Part shown: in pieces, positions 25,720 to 35,896 of the stretch
Layout of the letters: each line of letters starts with the position of its first letter
Position numbering within the stretch: the first letter of the stretch is position 1
NCBI GenBank assembly: GCA_965247565.1
Contig: CBDFHF010000003.1
Coordinates: forward strand, 1,178,001 to 1,242,000
Source of the DNA: CBDFHF01 sp965247565
GTDB taxonomy: Bacteria; Pseudomonadota; Gammaproteobacteria; Methylococcales; Methylomonadaceae
DNA: 64,000 nucleotides
Direction of reading: 5' to 3'
Notes under the pieces: model-generated
Seen by the model: the letters and a program-made list of their open reading frames with translations, nothing else
Database searches by the model: none
Told to the model about the DNA's origin: nothing
Position numbers and translations under genes: made by a program

Positions 25720-26997
25720 ATGGCAGCAAAAAATCCAAAAAGAAAGATCATTGTTTATTCTCATGACACTTATGGGCTGGGCAATATCCGCCGCATGTTG
25801 GTCATTGCGCAAGCGCTGATTGAAAATGATCCTGATGTTTCAATATTGATTATTTCAGGATCGCCTATGCTTCATGCTTTCAGGATTCCACCCCGTATTG
25901 ATTATATCAAGCTACCTTGCTTAACTCGTTCAGCCCAAGGTGAGTATTCAGCAAAGTTTTTGGATCTTGAGTATGAGCAAATTTTGCGCTTACGTAGCAA
26001 CATTATCTTGAATAGCGTAATTGATTTTGACCCCGATTTGATATTGGTTGATAAAAAACCATTTGGTGTTAGTGACGAATTGAGTGCGACGTTGAATCAG
26101 CTCAAGAGCCAAAAGCATCGTTGCAAGATGGTTTTATTACTCAGGGATATCCTGGATAGCTCAGAAAACACGATGCGTATATGGGAGAAAAATCGTTATC
26201 ACGATGCCATCGCGTGTTTTTACGATCAATTACTGGTGGTAGGGTCACCGACTGTTTTTGATATGCGTAAAGAATATCGTTTTCCTGAATCCAGCCATAA
26301 GAAGGTGCAATTTTGTGGGTACATAGCCCGTGAAGCGGGAAGAAGCTCGGGAAGTGAGATACGCCAGACTTACGGCATCAAGAATGAAAACCTAATCCTT
26401 TTAACACCCGGCGGCGGCGCAGATGGTTACCAGTTATTAAGATGCTATCTTGAGGGATTACAGATTTTACCAAAAGACGACTCTTTTAAGACGCTAGTCA
26501 TATGTGGCCCGGAAATGAGCGTAGAGCATGCCCAGCATATTAAATTGTTAGCATCAAAATGCCCCAACGTATTTTTTGAAAGTTTCACGGATGACATGAT
26601 GGCTTACCTGGATGCCGCTGATTTGGTAATCAGCATGGGCGGGTACAATACCGTTTGTGAGTTGATGACCTTAGGAAAAAAAGCCATTGTGATTCCACGT
26701 GTTAACCCAGTCCAAGAGCAATGGATACGGGCCGAACGTATGGCGAAACTGGGGCTTTTGCGAGCGATTCATCCGGACAATCTCAGTTCAGCAAAGCTCA
26801 TGCAGGCTATTGCAGAGGAATTGTCGCCAGCGGTTTTTGATCCTCAATCTCGCTATCAACTCAATTTAAAGGGGTTGTCAGGGGTGTGTGAATCTATCGA
26901 CACTCTTCTTGGTGAAATTAAGTTAGGCCACCTTGTTGGTGATCGAAAAAATCTAAATCTGTCATCAACTCGTCCGCAATTACGCGCTGTCATTTAA
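25720..26997 (+). CDS. MurG-like glycosyltransferase
   Basis: A 425-residue GT-B fold protein with no signal peptide. The N-terminal half starts RKIIVYSHDTYGLGNIRRM, the C-terminal half has LLTPGGGADGYQL and a nucleotide-sugar-binding region DLVISMGGYNTVCELMTLGK, like family 28 enzymes related to MurG. The donor and acceptor are unknown. It is first in the polysaccharide locus, behind an unusually structured 440-base leader. It resembles the protein at 37706-38911 in general design. Confidence 0.8.
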   Translation: MAAKNPKRKIIVYSHDTYGLGNIRRMLVIAQALIENDPDVSILIISGSPMLHAFRIPPRIDYIKLPCLTRSAQGEYSAKFLDLEYEQILRLRSNIILNSVIDFDPDLILVDKKPFGVSDELSATLNQLKSQKHRCKMVLLLRDILDSSENTMRIWEKNRYHDAIACFYDQLLVVGSPTVFDMRKEYRFPESSHKKVQFCGYIAREAGRSSGSEIRQTYGIKNENLILLTPGGGADGYQLLRCYLEGLQILPKDDSFKTLVICGPEMSVEHAQHIKLLASKCPNVFFESFTDDMMAYLDAADLVISMGGYNTVCELMTLGKKAIVIPRVNPVQEQWIRAERMAKLGLLRAIHPDNLSSAKLMQAIAEELSPAVFDPQSRYQLNLKGLSGVCESIDTLLGEIKLGHLVGDRKNLNLSSTRPQLRAVI

Positions 26998-27016
26998 CCG
27001 ACTTTACCTTGTTATC

Positions 27017-28384
27017 ATGATGATTAACTCCAGCGAGAACAGCGCTGAAATAGCTTATATCTTGAAGGGCTATCCGCGTACTTCAGAGACTTTTATAACC
27101 AACGAAATTCGCTTGCTAGAAAACATGGGCTTAAAAATGTCTATTTTTTCAGTCAAGAAGCTCGAAGGCCAAAAGAACCATGCCATGGTGAAAAGCATTA
27201 AAACGCCTGTCACTTATCTTCCTCAGGCTAGTCCGTTAAGTGAAAGTTCGTTTCTAAAATGGTCGTGGGAAAATATACCCAAATTTGCACACAGTCATGT
27301 CAGCTTGTTTAAAGCTAGACCTTGGGCGTATCTCAAGATGCTACTTGAATGCCTAGTCATGAGTTTTAAATATCGCACCGGTTTTTTCACTATGCCTAGA
27401 GAAGTATTCTTTAAAGAATTTCTTCAGGCTGGTTTTATTGCAGATAAAGTTTTAGCGGACACGCAAATTAAACACCTGCATGCACATTTTTGTCACGGTT
27501 CAACAACAATAGCTATGTTTGTCAGTGGACTGAGCGGTATACCGTTCAGTTTTACTGCTCATGCCAAGGATATCTATCTAAAAGAACTGAATCCCGGCAA
27601 TTTGCTGAAGAAAAAAATGCAACGCGCCGAGTTTCTGGTGACCTGCACTGGCGCCAACGAGGAGCACCTGCAAAAGTTAGCCCCGCAAGGCACTATCATT
27701 CATAGGATTTACCACGGTTTAGACACGGGTCTGTTTGCGACTAGCCATTCCGAATCAGAAGAAGACCAAGATAAGACTGTTCCGATATTATTGTCAGTAG
27801 GCCGATTGGTTGAAAAGAAGGGCTTCGAATTCTTGCTGAAAGCCTGTCAAATTCTTCACAGCCGCGGTCATCAATTTCGCTGTCAGCTAGTCGGTGGTGG
27901 CGATGAGGCTTATAAAAATAAGTTAGCTCTGCTTATCAAGGAACTCAACATCGAGGCTATTGTGGATTTGCACGGCGCAGTAACGCAAGAGGAACTGCGC
28001 GACATCTATGGACAGGCTACTATTTTTGCTTTGCCCTGCCTAGTCGTTGATAACGGTGATAGGGATGGAATTCCGAACGTGTTGGTTGAAGCCATGGCCA
28101 TGCAGATTCCCGTGGTGTCTACCGATATTTCAGGTATACCGGAACTGATCGACCACAATCTAAACGGTTTGTTGGTGCCGGAAAAGAATGAGACTGCGAT
28201 GGCTGATGCCATCGAGAAATTACTGCTGGATCCCAGCTTAAGGCAACAGTTGGGACACGCCGGACGAAAAAGAGTTTGTCAGGATTTCGATTCCCAACAA
28301 ACCACGCGGGTACTTAAAGACCTGTTCGTAGAAAAACTGTCAACTAATGGTTTAGATGTTCATGAATGCTGTGCCAATCATTGA
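27017..28384 (+). CDS. family 4 glycosyltransferase (WcaL-like)
   Basis: A 455-residue GT-B retaining glycosyltransferase. N-terminal YILKGYPRTSETFITNEI is typical of WcaL/exopolysaccharide GT4 enzymes. The C-terminal domain has LLSVGRLVEKKGFEFLL and the donor-binding E-x7-E region around DGIPNVLVEAMAMQIPVV. Predicted to be cytoplasmic and to add a sugar to a lipid-linked or growing glycan. Ends 29 bases inside the heparinase-like gene that follows, so translation is probably coupled. Confidence 0.88.
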   Translation: MMINSSENSAEIAYILKGYPRTSETFITNEIRLLENMGLKMSIFSVKKLEGQKNHAMVKSIKTPVTYLPQASPLSESSFLKWSWENIPKFAHSHVSLFKARPWAYLKMLLECLVMSFKYRTGFFTMPREVFFKEFLQAGFIADKVLADTQIKHLHAHFCHGSTTIAMFVSGLSGIPFSFTAHAKDIYLKELNPGNLLKKKMQRAEFLVTCTGANEEHLQKLAPQGTIIHRIYHGLDTGLFATSHSESEEDQDKTVPILLSVGRLVEKKGFEFLLKACQILHSRGHQFRCQLVGGGDEAYKNKLALLIKELNIEAIVDLHGAVTQEELRDIYGQATIFALPCLVVDNGDRDGIPNVLVEAMAMQIPVVSTDISGIPELIDHNLNGLLVPEKNETAMADAIEKLLLDPSLRQQLGHAGRKRVCQDFDSQQTTRVLKDLFVEKLSTNGLDVHECCANH

Positions 28385-30371
28385 GCAAACAAGATTAGTT
28401 AATGTCTTGGCTGTTTCCTTCAACAGCTGGTCTCCAAGTGAAATCCTTAACTACTTCAAAACACGTAACAACGTCAGGTATTTTCCAGTCGCTGATAATA
28501 CGCAAGTGACTCGGGAAAAAATCGACAAGGTGTTGCTTAATTGTTTCGACTTTAACGATGAAACCTATCAATTGAATAATCATTTTGATTGGCAGGTAAA
28601 CCCCAGCTCTGATGTTGAATGGCACATTATGTTGCATAAATTCTATTATGCAGTTGGCCTGGGGATGGCGTTTGCTGATTCTGGGGATGCGCGTTATGCC
28701 GAAAAATGGATGGCGTTGGTGTCTACTTGGATAGAGTCTGTTCCGATAAGTTTTCTTTCCAGTGATGTGACGGGACGCAGGATACAAAACTGGATATTTG
28801 CCCATTATTACTTTGTTTCGGCTAACCCAAATGTTTTTATTACGCCTGAATTTTACCAACAATTTCTGGCTTCCCTGCATGAGCAAGTAAGTTATTTGTG
28901 CGATCATTTAACCCCTTCCCGAAATCATCGTACACTCGAACTGTACTCAATATTTCTAGCGGCGGTTGTTTTCCCGGAACTTAAAGAGGCTAGCGATTGG
29001 CTGACTTTTGCAAAGCAGGAGCTATTAAAAAATATACAAAACGATTTTCTTAGTGATGGTGTGCATTGTGAACTATCAACGGATTACCACCATATCGTGT
29101 TGCGTAATTTTCTGGGAATCAAAAAGCTAGCTGTACTCAATAATATAAAGTTACCCACGGGAATAGACGATGGCATCAAGAAAGCGCTGGAGTTTTCTAT
29201 GTATGTCCATAAGCCGGACGGCATTATTCCCTCCTTAAGTGATGGGGATAATGGCTGTTTTCTGAATTTACTTGAACAAGGTTATGAGTTTTACGGTTGT
29301 CAGCAATTACAATTTGTTGCGTCTAAAGGCAAACAAGGTATAACGCCGTTACAGCGATCCAAGGCCTTCCATGAAGGGGGTTACTATATATTACGCAGCG
29401 GCTGGGGCGAAGGGAGTGACCGGTTCGAAGACGAACGTTACCTGATATTCGACTGTGGGCCATTAGGTGCCGGTAATCACGGACACTTGGACTTGCTCAG
29501 CTTTGAGATGGCTGCTTACGGTCAGTCCTTGATTGTTGACCCGGGCAGATATACTTATGACGAATCGGGAGACACTAACTGGCGAGTGTTATTTCGTGGA
29601 ACCAGCTATCACAACACGGTGTTGGTCAACAGTAAAAATCAAACCCGTTATGAATTCTATAACCACAAGTTCAAAATTCGAGGTGATGCACCGGATTTTG
29701 AGTTAAAAGCGTTCATGACATCGCCCGGGTTGGACTATGTGCATGGAATTGCCAAAAGCCACGAATACCCGGTTACCCATGAGCGAAAAATTTTGTTCTT
29801 AAACTCGGAATATTGGGTGATTTGTGATGTTTTAACAGCAACTGATGTCCATGGCTACGATTTACTATTTCATCTTTCGGCCGCTGCACAAAACCAGGTT
29901 AATGTTACTGCCGATAGCCACTGTGTTTATGTAGATGCTCCAAATTTGATCGTAGCTCAGCCTGCTAATTTATCAACTTCACTTTCTATTGAAGCGGGCT
30001 ATGTATCTAACACATACGGCGTTAAAGAGTCTGCACCTATCTTAAAGTTTTCACAACGTGCCGGTGAGTGCTGTTTTTACTCAGTGCTTTATCCTTACAA
30101 GCAAGAGCGGCCCAAATTATCAGTGAGATCAACGCCAGTTCGAACGGCCGATGATATTTGTAATGACAACATAGCGGGATGTTTGGCTATTAACATTGAA
30201 AAAGACGGCCAATCCTATAAAGATCTGGTTTTCTTTTCTCATCAGGAAGGAGATAAATCGCGCCAATTTAATCGTTATGCGGTTGTCGACCCAGTTTGTT
30301 TTGTGCGCGAAGATGAGTTAGGACGAGCAACTTTAAAAAGTTTTAGCGGTAATCAACAGGGTGTTGGCTAA
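28356..30371 (+). CDS. heparinase II/III-like polysaccharide lyase (copy 1)
   Basis: A 671-residue protein. Residues ~60-330 form the alpha/alpha toroid (NHRTLELYSIFLAAV, ELSTDYHHIVLRNFLG) and residues ~350-650 the beta-sandwich heparinase II/III domain (GGYYILRSGWG, GNHGHLDLLSFE, VDPGRYTYDESG, GTSYHNTVLVN). The family cleaves uronic-acid-containing polysaccharides by beta-elimination, with His and Tyr as catalytic residues. No Sec signal is evident, so export or an intracellular role is unclear. Start could also be ATG 28362. Such enzymes in biosynthetic loci may trim or release the product. Confidence 0.85.
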   Translation: MFMNAVPIIEQTRLVNVLAVSFNSWSPSEILNYFKTRNNVRYFPVADNTQVTREKIDKVLLNCFDFNDETYQLNNHFDWQVNPSSDVEWHIMLHKFYYAVGLGMAFADSGDARYAEKWMALVSTWIESVPISFLSSDVTGRRIQNWIFAHYYFVSANPNVFITPEFYQQFLASLHEQVSYLCDHLTPSRNHRTLELYSIFLAAVVFPELKEASDWLTFAKQELLKNIQNDFLSDGVHCELSTDYHHIVLRNFLGIKKLAVLNNIKLPTGIDDGIKKALEFSMYVHKPDGIIPSLSDGDNGCFLNLLEQGYEFYGCQQLQFVASKGKQGITPLQRSKAFHEGGYYILRSGWGEGSDRFEDERYLIFDCGPLGAGNHGHLDLLSFEMAAYGQSLIVDPGRYTYDESGDTNWRVLFRGTSYHNTVLVNSKNQTRYEFYNHKFKIRGDAPDFELKAFMTSPGLDYVHGIAKSHEYPVTHERKILFLNSEYWVICDVLTATDVHGYDLLFHLSAAAQNQVNVTADSHCVYVDAPNLIVAQPANLSTSLSIEAGYVSNTYGVKESAPILKFSQRAGECCFYSVLYPYKQERPKLSVRSTPVRTADDICNDNIAGCLAINIEKDGQSYKDLVFFSHQEGDKSRQFNRYAVVDPVCFVREDELGRATLKSFSGNQQGVG

Positions 30372-30375
30372 CAAA

Positions 30376-32535
30376 ATGCTTTTTGATATTCAGTATCTTT
30401 TACGGCCTAAAACAGGGGCTTTATCGGCTCAGTTCGCCTCGATGCCATCACGGGAGTTGTTGTCTTACTTTCAAAATCGCAGCCATGTTCATTACTTTTC
30501 TTTGGCTTCGGGTAAACCTGATCATGTGATAGCTGCTGAAAAAATACTAAATAATCAATTCGACTTAAACAACGAAGTACACCAACTCAGTAACCCATTG
30601 GATTGGCAATCAAACCCGAGCCGAGATATAGAATGGCTGATTCTTCTGCATAAGTTTTACTACGTCAAGGATCTGGCTGGAGCTTATGATTTTAGTGGTG
30701 AAGAAGTATTTGCTGGTAAGTGGGTGAGTTTAATTTCGACATGGATAGCACAAACACCGGTCGGTTTTATCGATAGCCAAGTGACTGGTCGCAGATTACA
30801 ACAATGGTTATTGGGGTATCACTATTTTGTGCCTAAGTGCCGATCAAAATCCATATCGCCCGATTTTATATTGGCTTTTATAGAATCCATTCATGCCCAA
30901 ACGCATTATTTGTGTCGTCATCTCACTCCTGAGGGCAACCATCGCACAATTGAACTGTATGCTATTTTTTTAGTTGCTGTCATTTTTCCTGAACTCGAAG
31001 ATTCAGGTTGGTTTCTAGAGTTTGCCAAGCATGAATTGCTCAAAAATTTGCAGCAAGATTTTTTGAGCGACGGTGTGCATCGGGAGCTTTCTACCGATTA
31101 CCATCATATTGTGTTAAAAAATTTCTTGCGTATACAAGCATTGGCATCATTAAACAATGTTGAGTTGCCAGAAGAATTTGGTCCCATTATTGAGAAAGCC
31201 ATCCGATTTTCCTCGTATGTACATAAACCGGATGGTTTTATCCCGGCCATTAATGATGGCGATAGTAACAGTTATTTGTCTTTATTGAAGAAAGCTCATC
31301 AATACTATCCGAACCAAGAATTACTGTTTGTTATTAATAAAGGTAAACAAGGCACGCCGCCAAAGCAGCGTTCGCGGGCATTTACCAAAAGCGGATATGT
31401 TGTGTTGCGCAGTGACTGGGGCCAGCAACCTTATGCAGAAGGTTGTTATCTGTTTTTTGATTGCGCCCCGTTGGGATTCGGCAGTCATGGTCATTATGAT
31501 CTGCTGAGCTTTGAAATGTCAGCCTATGGTCATGCATTGATCGTTGATCCGGGCAGATATACCTACAGTGAGAATAATGCCGATGGTATTAATTGGCGGC
31601 GAGTATTTAAGGGTACGGCGTATCACAATACCGTCGTCATCGATAAAAAAGATCAAGCACCCTATCGTTGCGGTAGTCCTGAGAAACCAGAACCACAGAC
31701 AATTTTAAAAAAATTTGTAAGCTCTGCGGGATACGATTTTGTGCATGGCCAAGCATTAAGCCATGAGTATGATGTTAGCCACGAACGCATGATTTTTTTC
31801 GCTGCCCAAGAGTATTGGATCATCCAAGACAACTTGCAAGGCGATGGGGTAATTCATCAATTTGATATGTATCTGCATTTATCAGCTAATGCAAACAACA
31901 AGATAACCTTAGAAAAAACTGGCGGTTGTGCAACCATTCACGCACCTCATTTAATTATTGCGCAGTCGCGTGAACAGCAGATTGAGACTGTCATTGAATC
32001 CGGCTTTGTCTCACCTGAGTACGGAATAAAAGAGGCGGCGCCCGTTGTCAAGTTCTCTCAGACCACCTCTAAGCCAGCCTATTTTCAAACCGTTTTATAT
32101 CCATACCGAGACCGTAGACCTAACCTACAGATAGGTCCATTACCGATTTTTCAGAGCGGTCGTCTGTCTGATCCATCGGTAGCTTCTGCCATTACCATCA
32201 GAGTCGACTGGAATGGAAAGATAAATAAAGATATTTTCTTTATCGCCACAGCGCCCCAAAGAATGGGTTTTGAGTTTTCCGACGTCAATTTCCATGGCCA
32301 AGTCCTTTTTTTAAGACGTGACGACTCCGGCCAAATTAAAAGCTTACAAGGCATAGGCGTTCACTATTTAGTAATCGGAGAAACCGTATTCTTGCAAGAT
32401 TTGGACGGATCAGTGAACGTCAGTTTTTACAACAGCCATTTTGAGCTGAAGCATACGAATGGAAATAAGCAGATAGCGATTGAAAATTGTCGCGCCCTGC
32501 CAACATGGTTGGATATCAATAGTGAGTGGTCATGA
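30376..32535 (+). CDS. heparinase II/III-like polysaccharide lyase (copy 2)
   Basis: A 719-residue paralogue of the upstream gene; the two align through both domains (ELSTDYHHIVLKNFL, GSHGHYDLLSFEMSAYGH, VDPGRYTYSENN, GTAYHNTVVID). It carries about 50 extra residues at the C-terminus. No signal peptide is evident. ATG 30376 lies four bases after the upstream stop; a GTG at 30361 is the alternative. The tandem arrangement points to an old duplication, given the substantial divergence outside the motifs. Confidence 0.85.
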   Translation: MLFDIQYLLRPKTGALSAQFASMPSRELLSYFQNRSHVHYFSLASGKPDHVIAAEKILNNQFDLNNEVHQLSNPLDWQSNPSRDIEWLILLHKFYYVKDLAGAYDFSGEEVFAGKWVSLISTWIAQTPVGFIDSQVTGRRLQQWLLGYHYFVPKCRSKSISPDFILAFIESIHAQTHYLCRHLTPEGNHRTIELYAIFLVAVIFPELEDSGWFLEFAKHELLKNLQQDFLSDGVHRELSTDYHHIVLKNFLRIQALASLNNVELPEEFGPIIEKAIRFSSYVHKPDGFIPAINDGDSNSYLSLLKKAHQYYPNQELLFVINKGKQGTPPKQRSRAFTKSGYVVLRSDWGQQPYAEGCYLFFDCAPLGFGSHGHYDLLSFEMSAYGHALIVDPGRYTYSENNADGINWRRVFKGTAYHNTVVIDKKDQAPYRCGSPEKPEPQTILKKFVSSAGYDFVHGQALSHEYDVSHERMIFFAAQEYWIIQDNLQGDGVIHQFDMYLHLSANANNKITLEKTGGCATIHAPHLIIAQSREQQIETVIESGFVSPEYGIKEAAPVVKFSQTTSKPAYFQTVLYPYRDRRPNLQIGPLPIFQSGRLSDPSVASAITIRVDWNGKINKDIFFIATAPQRMGFEFSDVNFHGQVLFLRRDDSGQIKSLQGIGVHYLVIGETVFLQDLDGSVNVSFYNSHFELKHTNGNKQIAIENCRALPTWLDINSEWS

Positions 32536-33917
32536 ATATGTCTTTAATAACTACAGATCCTTGCTTCCCACAAATTCCTTTGATACTGGAACCCAAAGGA
32601 ATGTGTTCAGTTTTGCAACAAGTGTTGAGCAAATCAACTGATTTAAAAAAACCAACATGGCTTGTAGAACAATGCATTATTGGTGAAAAAAGACACAAAC
32701 CAGGCCAAAGCTTTATGGTTTCATATCACCTTAATGTGCGAAATCGTGAAACGGGTATCAGCTTTGATCAAGTATTCACTGCAAAGCTATACCCGATTAA
32801 ACAGGGATGCGTTAATGGTATGACGCAACCTTCTAAACAATTACATTCAAGTTGCTCAATACCAGCAGTTAGCCATTTACCCGAACTGTCCATGATGATT
32901 TGGGCATTTCCCTACGACCAAAAACTACCAAATTTACCTAACTTTACAAGTCAGACTTTCCTAACAAGCTATTTTGAAAACCACCCTAGCCTTCTCAAGC
33001 TTTTAGATACGGATCGTATTACCACGATTGCATTTGATGTGTTGCATTACTTACCGCAACGATCCTGCATAATTCGTTATCAGATAACGGTTAAGAAAAT
33101 TGCGACGTCTAATGAAGCGAAACATTTAATCATCTACGGTAAACACTATCGGGATAATAGTGGTATTGATGTATATGCCACGATGAAACAGATTGCCACG
33201 CAAATTTCATCCAGTGCTAAACCACTTCATTATGATTCGGAAAATAAAGTTTTGTGGCAATCCCATGTCGATGGATTACCTTTTAGCTGGGATAAGCAAA
33301 GTGTAGCTCATCGCACACGCCAAATAATCAAAATGGCTGATTGTGTTGCCGCATTCCATTGCTGTCACCTAGACGTTAAAGGCGGCTATGACGTGACTGA
33401 CATCGAAAGGCAACTCCTCGCCTCCCAACAAATCAGCATGGAACTCGACGACGCTTTATTTGGGCGAATTCGGTTTCTCATCAAACTCCTTTTAAACCAA
33501 AAAATTGCTATGGACTGGTCTGTTATGAGAGAAACCCCACTCCATATGGATCTTAAAATCCAAAATTTTCTTATTGATAATCAAACAGCGACGTTAATCG
33601 ATCTAGATTGTGTCAGTTTTGGTGATCACTTAATTGATATGGGTAGTTTAATTGCCAATTTTTACCTCAATGGCTTACGTGTTGACTACTCAATTGCTGA
33701 AATCGACGCCATGGTGGAAGCATTGTTACAGCGTTATTCGCAGGTCATTTCATGGCCAGTTGATCGTGCTCGGTTAAATTGGTACATCGCATCGGCATTT
33801 ATTCATGAAGTTTTGCGTCGGAGCATCCGCCAACGTGACGTACAACGTATGCAGTACATAGAAGACTTTGTGCAACTCAGCGCGCGCTATTTAACGCTTA
33901 GCCAAACAGGTTTTTGA
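32532..33917 (+). CDS. APH-fold phosphotransferase (copy 1)
   Basis: About 461 residues with a kinase-like aminoglycoside/choline phosphotransferase domain in the C-terminal half. The catalytic loop is HMDLKIQNFL (H-x-D-x4-N) and the metal-binding Asp is in TLIDLDCVSFGD. The N-terminal ~200 residues include a Y-x2-Q-R-S-C-I-I-R-Y element shared in form with the second APH-fold protein at 34550-35896. ATGA overlap with the upstream gene fixes the start. Probably phosphorylates a sugar or lipid-linked intermediate rather than an antibiotic (inference from locus). Confidence 0.75.
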   Translation: MNMSLITTDPCFPQIPLILEPKGMCSVLQQVLSKSTDLKKPTWLVEQCIIGEKRHKPGQSFMVSYHLNVRNRETGISFDQVFTAKLYPIKQGCVNGMTQPSKQLHSSCSIPAVSHLPELSMMIWAFPYDQKLPNLPNFTSQTFLTSYFENHPSLLKLLDTDRITTIAFDVLHYLPQRSCIIRYQITVKKIATSNEAKHLIIYGKHYRDNSGIDVYATMKQIATQISSSAKPLHYDSENKVLWQSHVDGLPFSWDKQSVAHRTRQIIKMADCVAAFHCCHLDVKGGYDVTDIERQLLASQQISMELDDALFGRIRFLIKLLLNQKIAMDWSVMRETPLHMDLKIQNFLIDNQTATLIDLDCVSFGDHLIDMGSLIANFYLNGLRVDYSIAEIDAMVEALLQRYSQVISWPVDRARLNWYIASAFIHEVLRRSIRQRDVQRMQYIEDFVQLSARYLTLSQTGF

Positions 33918-33918
33918 T

Positions 33919-34557
33919 ATGTCTTTATTTAAAACTGATACTTCCAGAATAATATTTTTGGCAAGACACGGCGAAAGTATTGCCAATCTAAATAAACAAG
34001 TTTCCGGACAACTCGATGTGCCATTGTCTGCAAAAGGCAAACAGCAAGCAATTTGGTTAAAAGAGGTGCTGGAAAACGAAGTCTTATCAGCAATTTATAC
34101 TAGTAGCCTGGTCAGGACGATTGAAACAGCGGCACCAACTGCTACTCATCATCAATTAGATATCCAAGTTATTGATGATCTTAAGGAGAGGCATTTCGGG
34201 GCGTTACAGGGCAAACAATTTGCTGATACGGATTCCGATGTTTACGGAGATAAGCAGCAGTCTATGCTTAATTTAAAAGATGCTGAGAACATCAATGCCT
34301 TTGAGTGTCGCATCATCGAATGTCTCACTTATTTACTCAATAACTCCACAGGGACGATTTTAATCGTCGGCCACCGTAATACTAATCAGGTCATATTAGC
34401 GCAACTACTCTCGCTAGGCTCAACCTCTCGATTTACCATCAATATTAAGAATAAGTACGTTTATGAAATTCTGCTTAGAGAAATGCCAGAAGTTTCAACT
34501 ATACGACTTGGGGGTGAAAGTCACGGCAAGAAATATTTGGGGCTTAAAGATGATTAA
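33919..34557 (+). CDS. histidine phosphatase (phosphoglycerate mutase-like)
   Basis: A 212-residue member of the RHG branch of histidine phosphatases. The phosphohistidine motif LARHGESIANLN is at the N-terminus, the Glu region in DLKERHFGALQG, and the second His in IVGHRNTNQV. It removes phosphate from a small molecule or sugar. Placed between two APH-fold kinases, it may act on the same phosphorylated intermediate. Gaps of one base upstream and an 8-base overlap downstream show tight coupling. Confidence 0.85.
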   Translation: MSLFKTDTSRIIFLARHGESIANLNKQVSGQLDVPLSAKGKQQAIWLKEVLENEVLSAIYTSSLVRTIETAAPTATHHQLDIQVIDDLKERHFGALQGKQFADTDSDVYGDKQQSMLNLKDAENINAFECRIIECLTYLLNNSTGTILIVGHRNTNQVILAQLLSLGSTSRFTINIKNKYVYEILLREMPEVSTIRLGGESHGKKYLGLKDD

Positions 34558-35896
34558 GCCTATGAGCGAATTTGCAAGTTTAATGGACACTGTAAAAATG
34601 GGGGAGTTATTTCAACAACATTTACCTGATTGCAAAGACGGTATTTGGCGGCTAGATGAATGCAGCATCCAACATCCACGCTATAAAACCTACTTAAATC
34701 CGAAATCTGCCGAAAAATCTTATCTGGCGCTTGCTTATCATTTACATGGGCAAAACATATTGAAAAAGCAGCCAGAAAGCAGAATTCTTTACGCCCAAGC
34801 TTATTTGGGCAGACGAAGCCACGTTGAATTTTCCAAGAATCAACTTGATCTGGATGATGATTGCTTGGATTCCCTAATACATATTCCCGATTTGGGGTTG
34901 ATAGCCTGGACTTTCCCCTGTGATCCTGTCCTTAGGTGGTTGCCAACGCTGATTGAACCTGCGAGCTGTATTGAGTATTTCTCTGACCTAGGAATTTATA
35001 AACCAGACAAGGTGTTGGCAATTATCCCTACGGTCATTAATTACCGGCCAAAAATACGTTGTACTATCCGCTATTCATTACAGTTGAGATCCAAGCAGGA
35101 AGCAGTAATCTACGCAAAGAGCTATGCGCACGCTTATAGCCATGCAATTTATTTACACATAAATTCACTTTGGCAGGACTCGTTAAATAACAGCAACAGC
35201 TTCTTTATAGCCCAACCGTTATGCCACGACAGCACCTTGAATACCGTATGGCAACAAGGGGTAACCGGTCAACCATTGCTGAATTACTTAACGGTCGGTA
35301 ATCAACCCAATTTAATATCATCAATAGCGAAAGGTTTGGTTGCTCTCCATCAACAGCGACTTACTGGGCTACAAACTATCACCGTAGATGCTTTACTTGC
35401 CGAAGCAAAGAAAAAATCAGTCAAACTTAGTGCCGCGTTTCCGAGCTACGAAACCAAACTAAACCGGCTTATTACCTACTTAGAAGTTAATCAACCCAAT
35501 CGAAAAAATAAGCCACTCACTTTAATTCATGGGGATTTTCATATACAGCAATTGCTGTTGCTTGAAACAGGGCGCATAGCACTTTTCGATTTTGATGAGC
35601 TTGCCCTAGGAGATCCTTTACAAGATCTAGCTAATTTTTGCGCCGATTTATATAACCAAAACCTTGATGACCGGAAAACCCATTCGCTAATCACTGACTT
35701 AGTCAATGCTTATGGTTTAGAGGCTGAATTAAATACCAAGCACTTTGATTGGCACTTGCGATTGCAGTTATTAACTCGGGCATATCGCGCCTACATTCAA
35801 CAGAAACCGAATCTTGAACAAGTACTTAAGCAATTTCTTGATGCAGCAAGATCCGGTTACTCTGAAAATCATAGAGACTCTTTTTATGTTCAATAA
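34550..35896 (+). CDS. APH-fold phosphotransferase (copy 2)
   Basis: About 448 residues. The C-terminal kinase-like domain shows LIHGDFHIQQLL, where Gln replaces the usual Asn of the H-x-D-x4-N loop, and the metal-binding IALFDFDELALGDPLQDLANF region. The N-terminal part has YRPKIRCTIRYSL, matching the first APH-fold protein in layout. ATG 34550 (8-base overlap with the phosphatase) or ATG 34562 are the likely starts; a longer frame from 34463 would overlap too far. Substrate unknown. Confidence 0.72.
   Translation: MIKPMSEFASLMDTVKMGELFQQHLPDCKDGIWRLDECSIQHPRYKTYLNPKSAEKSYLALAYHLHGQNILKKQPESRILYAQAYLGRRSHVEFSKNQLDLDDDCLDSLIHIPDLGLIAWTFPCDPVLRWLPTLIEPASCIEYFSDLGIYKPDKVLAIIPTVINYRPKIRCTIRYSLQLRSKQEAVIYAKSYAHAYSHAIYLHINSLWQDSLNNSNSFFIAQPLCHDSTLNTVWQQGVTGQPLLNYLTVGNQPNLISSIAKGLVALHQQRLTGLQTITVDALLAEAKKKSVKLSAAFPSYETKLNRLITYLEVNQPNRKNKPLTLIHGDFHIQQLLLLETGRIALFDFDELALGDPLQDLANFCADLYNQNLDDRKTHSLITDLVNAYGLEAELNTKHFDWHLRLQLLTRAYRAYIQQKPNLEQVLKQFLDAARSGYSENHRDSFYVQ

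Noticed and set aside
32532..35896. Antibiotic resistance (aminoglycoside phosphotransferases)
   Set aside because: The APH fold is shared by many metabolic kinases, and the operon context is polysaccharide synthesis.
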